Shown piece after piece: positions 14,947 through 15,189 of a DNA stretch of 15,189 nucleotides. Within the stretch, counting starts at the first letter, position 1. Every line of letters starts with the position of its first letter. The notes below the pieces were generated by a model. That model was not told where the DNA came from. It searched no databases and saw only the letters and a program-made list of their open reading frames with translations. This DNA is from Myxococcales bacterium (GTDB lineage Bacteria > Myxococcota > Polyangia > HGW-17 > SLPX01), in contig SLPX01000345.1 in the NCBI GenBank assembly GCA_007131745.1, forward strand, positions 1 through 15,189, read 5' to 3'. A program made the position numbers and the translations under genes.

Positions 14947-15189
14947 TTAATATTTCCTTTTCAATGACGTCGCTACATATTTTGCGCCCATGTCTCCATC
15001 CGGCAAGTGCTTCATGTGATACCCAAAACTAATCGACTCCCATACATATATTTTCAACGACATCCGCGGGTTTGTCCGCTGCCGTAAACAAACAGGCTCG
15101 CTCGTTCCAGCCTCTGTCAATAAGGCCAGGCGAATATAGCTTGGTCTGCCGAGGTCTGAAAGATGAAGCAGGTCTCCGGAACAAGCCGG
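14947..15189 (-). CDS. Possible 3' end of a minus-strand gene entering from the right edge (uncertain, maybe degraded)
   Basis: On the minus strand one frame is open from the window edge (15189) for 80 codons to TAA at 14949-14947, ending FGYHMKHLPDGDMGAKYVAT... A second minus frame is open from the edge to TAG at 15031-15029 and also reads protein-like (LIDRGWNERACLFTAADKP). Either could be the tail of a gene outside the window, or the two could be parts of one frameshifted gene. Neither was assigned to a family. The rest of 14890-15189 is AT-richer and holds only the leader of the transporter gene, without a confident promoter. Confidence 0.25.
   Translation of the reverse strand, partial: PACSGDLLHLSDLGRPSYIRLALLTEAGTSEPVCLRQRTNPRMSLKIYVWESISFGYHMKHLPDGDMGAKYVATSLKRKY

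Noticed and set aside
15163..15189. Start of a plus-strand gene (GAGG 8 bases before ATG)
   Set aside because: Only nine codons are visible before the edge, and the opposite strand reads more protein-like here.

Overview
The window looks like chromosomal DNA from an anaerobic or facultatively anaerobic bacterium of the former Deltaproteobacteria (Desulfobacterota or Myxococcota type). This is an inference. It rests on a glutaconyl-CoA-decarboxylase-type carboxyltransferase, an OmpA-family protein carrying carboxypeptidase-regulatory-like repeats, a class II HMG-CoA reductase and several HMG-CoA-lyase-family proteins. No rRNA, tRNA, CRISPR array, complete insertion sequence or phage gene was seen.

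Left part (1-5916). The window opens inside the 3' end of an Rpn/PD-(D/E)XK transposase-nuclease gene on the plus strand. It is followed by about 650 bases that appear to hold a degraded minus-strand gene ending in an LVIVD-like beta-propeller repeat. Three intact minus-strand genes follow: a GHSTGG-type alpha/beta hydrolase (lipase-like), gltX (glutamyl-tRNA synthetase) directly upstream of it and probably cotranscribed, and a 733-residue outer-membrane OmpA-family protein with its own sigma70-like promoter.

Middle (5917-6338). This is a divergent intergenic region. It holds the ompA-like promoter, a TTGACA-type promoter for the HMG-CoA reductase gene with a perfect 13-bp inverted repeat in its spacer, three copies of an 8-mer, and two further short palindromes.

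Right part (6339-13260). Five co-directional genes form an acyl-CoA module: a class II HMG-CoA reductase (mvaA), then, behind a second promoter, an extended crotonase-family hydratase, a GcdA-type biotin-dependent decarboxylase alpha subunit (start overlaps the preceding stop), and two different, diverged HMG-CoA-lyase-like TIM-barrel proteins. Read together, the most economical hypothesis is metabolism around HMG-CoA. The reductase would link mevalonate and HMG-CoA. The crotonase would interconvert HMG-CoA and 3-methylglutaconyl-CoA. The GcdA homologue would interconvert 3-methylglutaconyl-CoA and 3-methylcrotonyl-CoA plus CO2. One or both lyases would split HMG-CoA to acetoacetate and acetyl-CoA. 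That would be a biotin-dependent counterpart of the myxobacterial alternative isovaleryl-CoA route, or a mevalonate/isoprenoid or leucine catabolic branch. The individual families are well supported; the joint pathway is inference.

Far right (13261-15189). A convergent minus-strand gene encodes an AspT/YidE-type transporter with two central TrkA-C domains. The last 300 bases hold only a possible minus-strand gene end running in from beyond the window.
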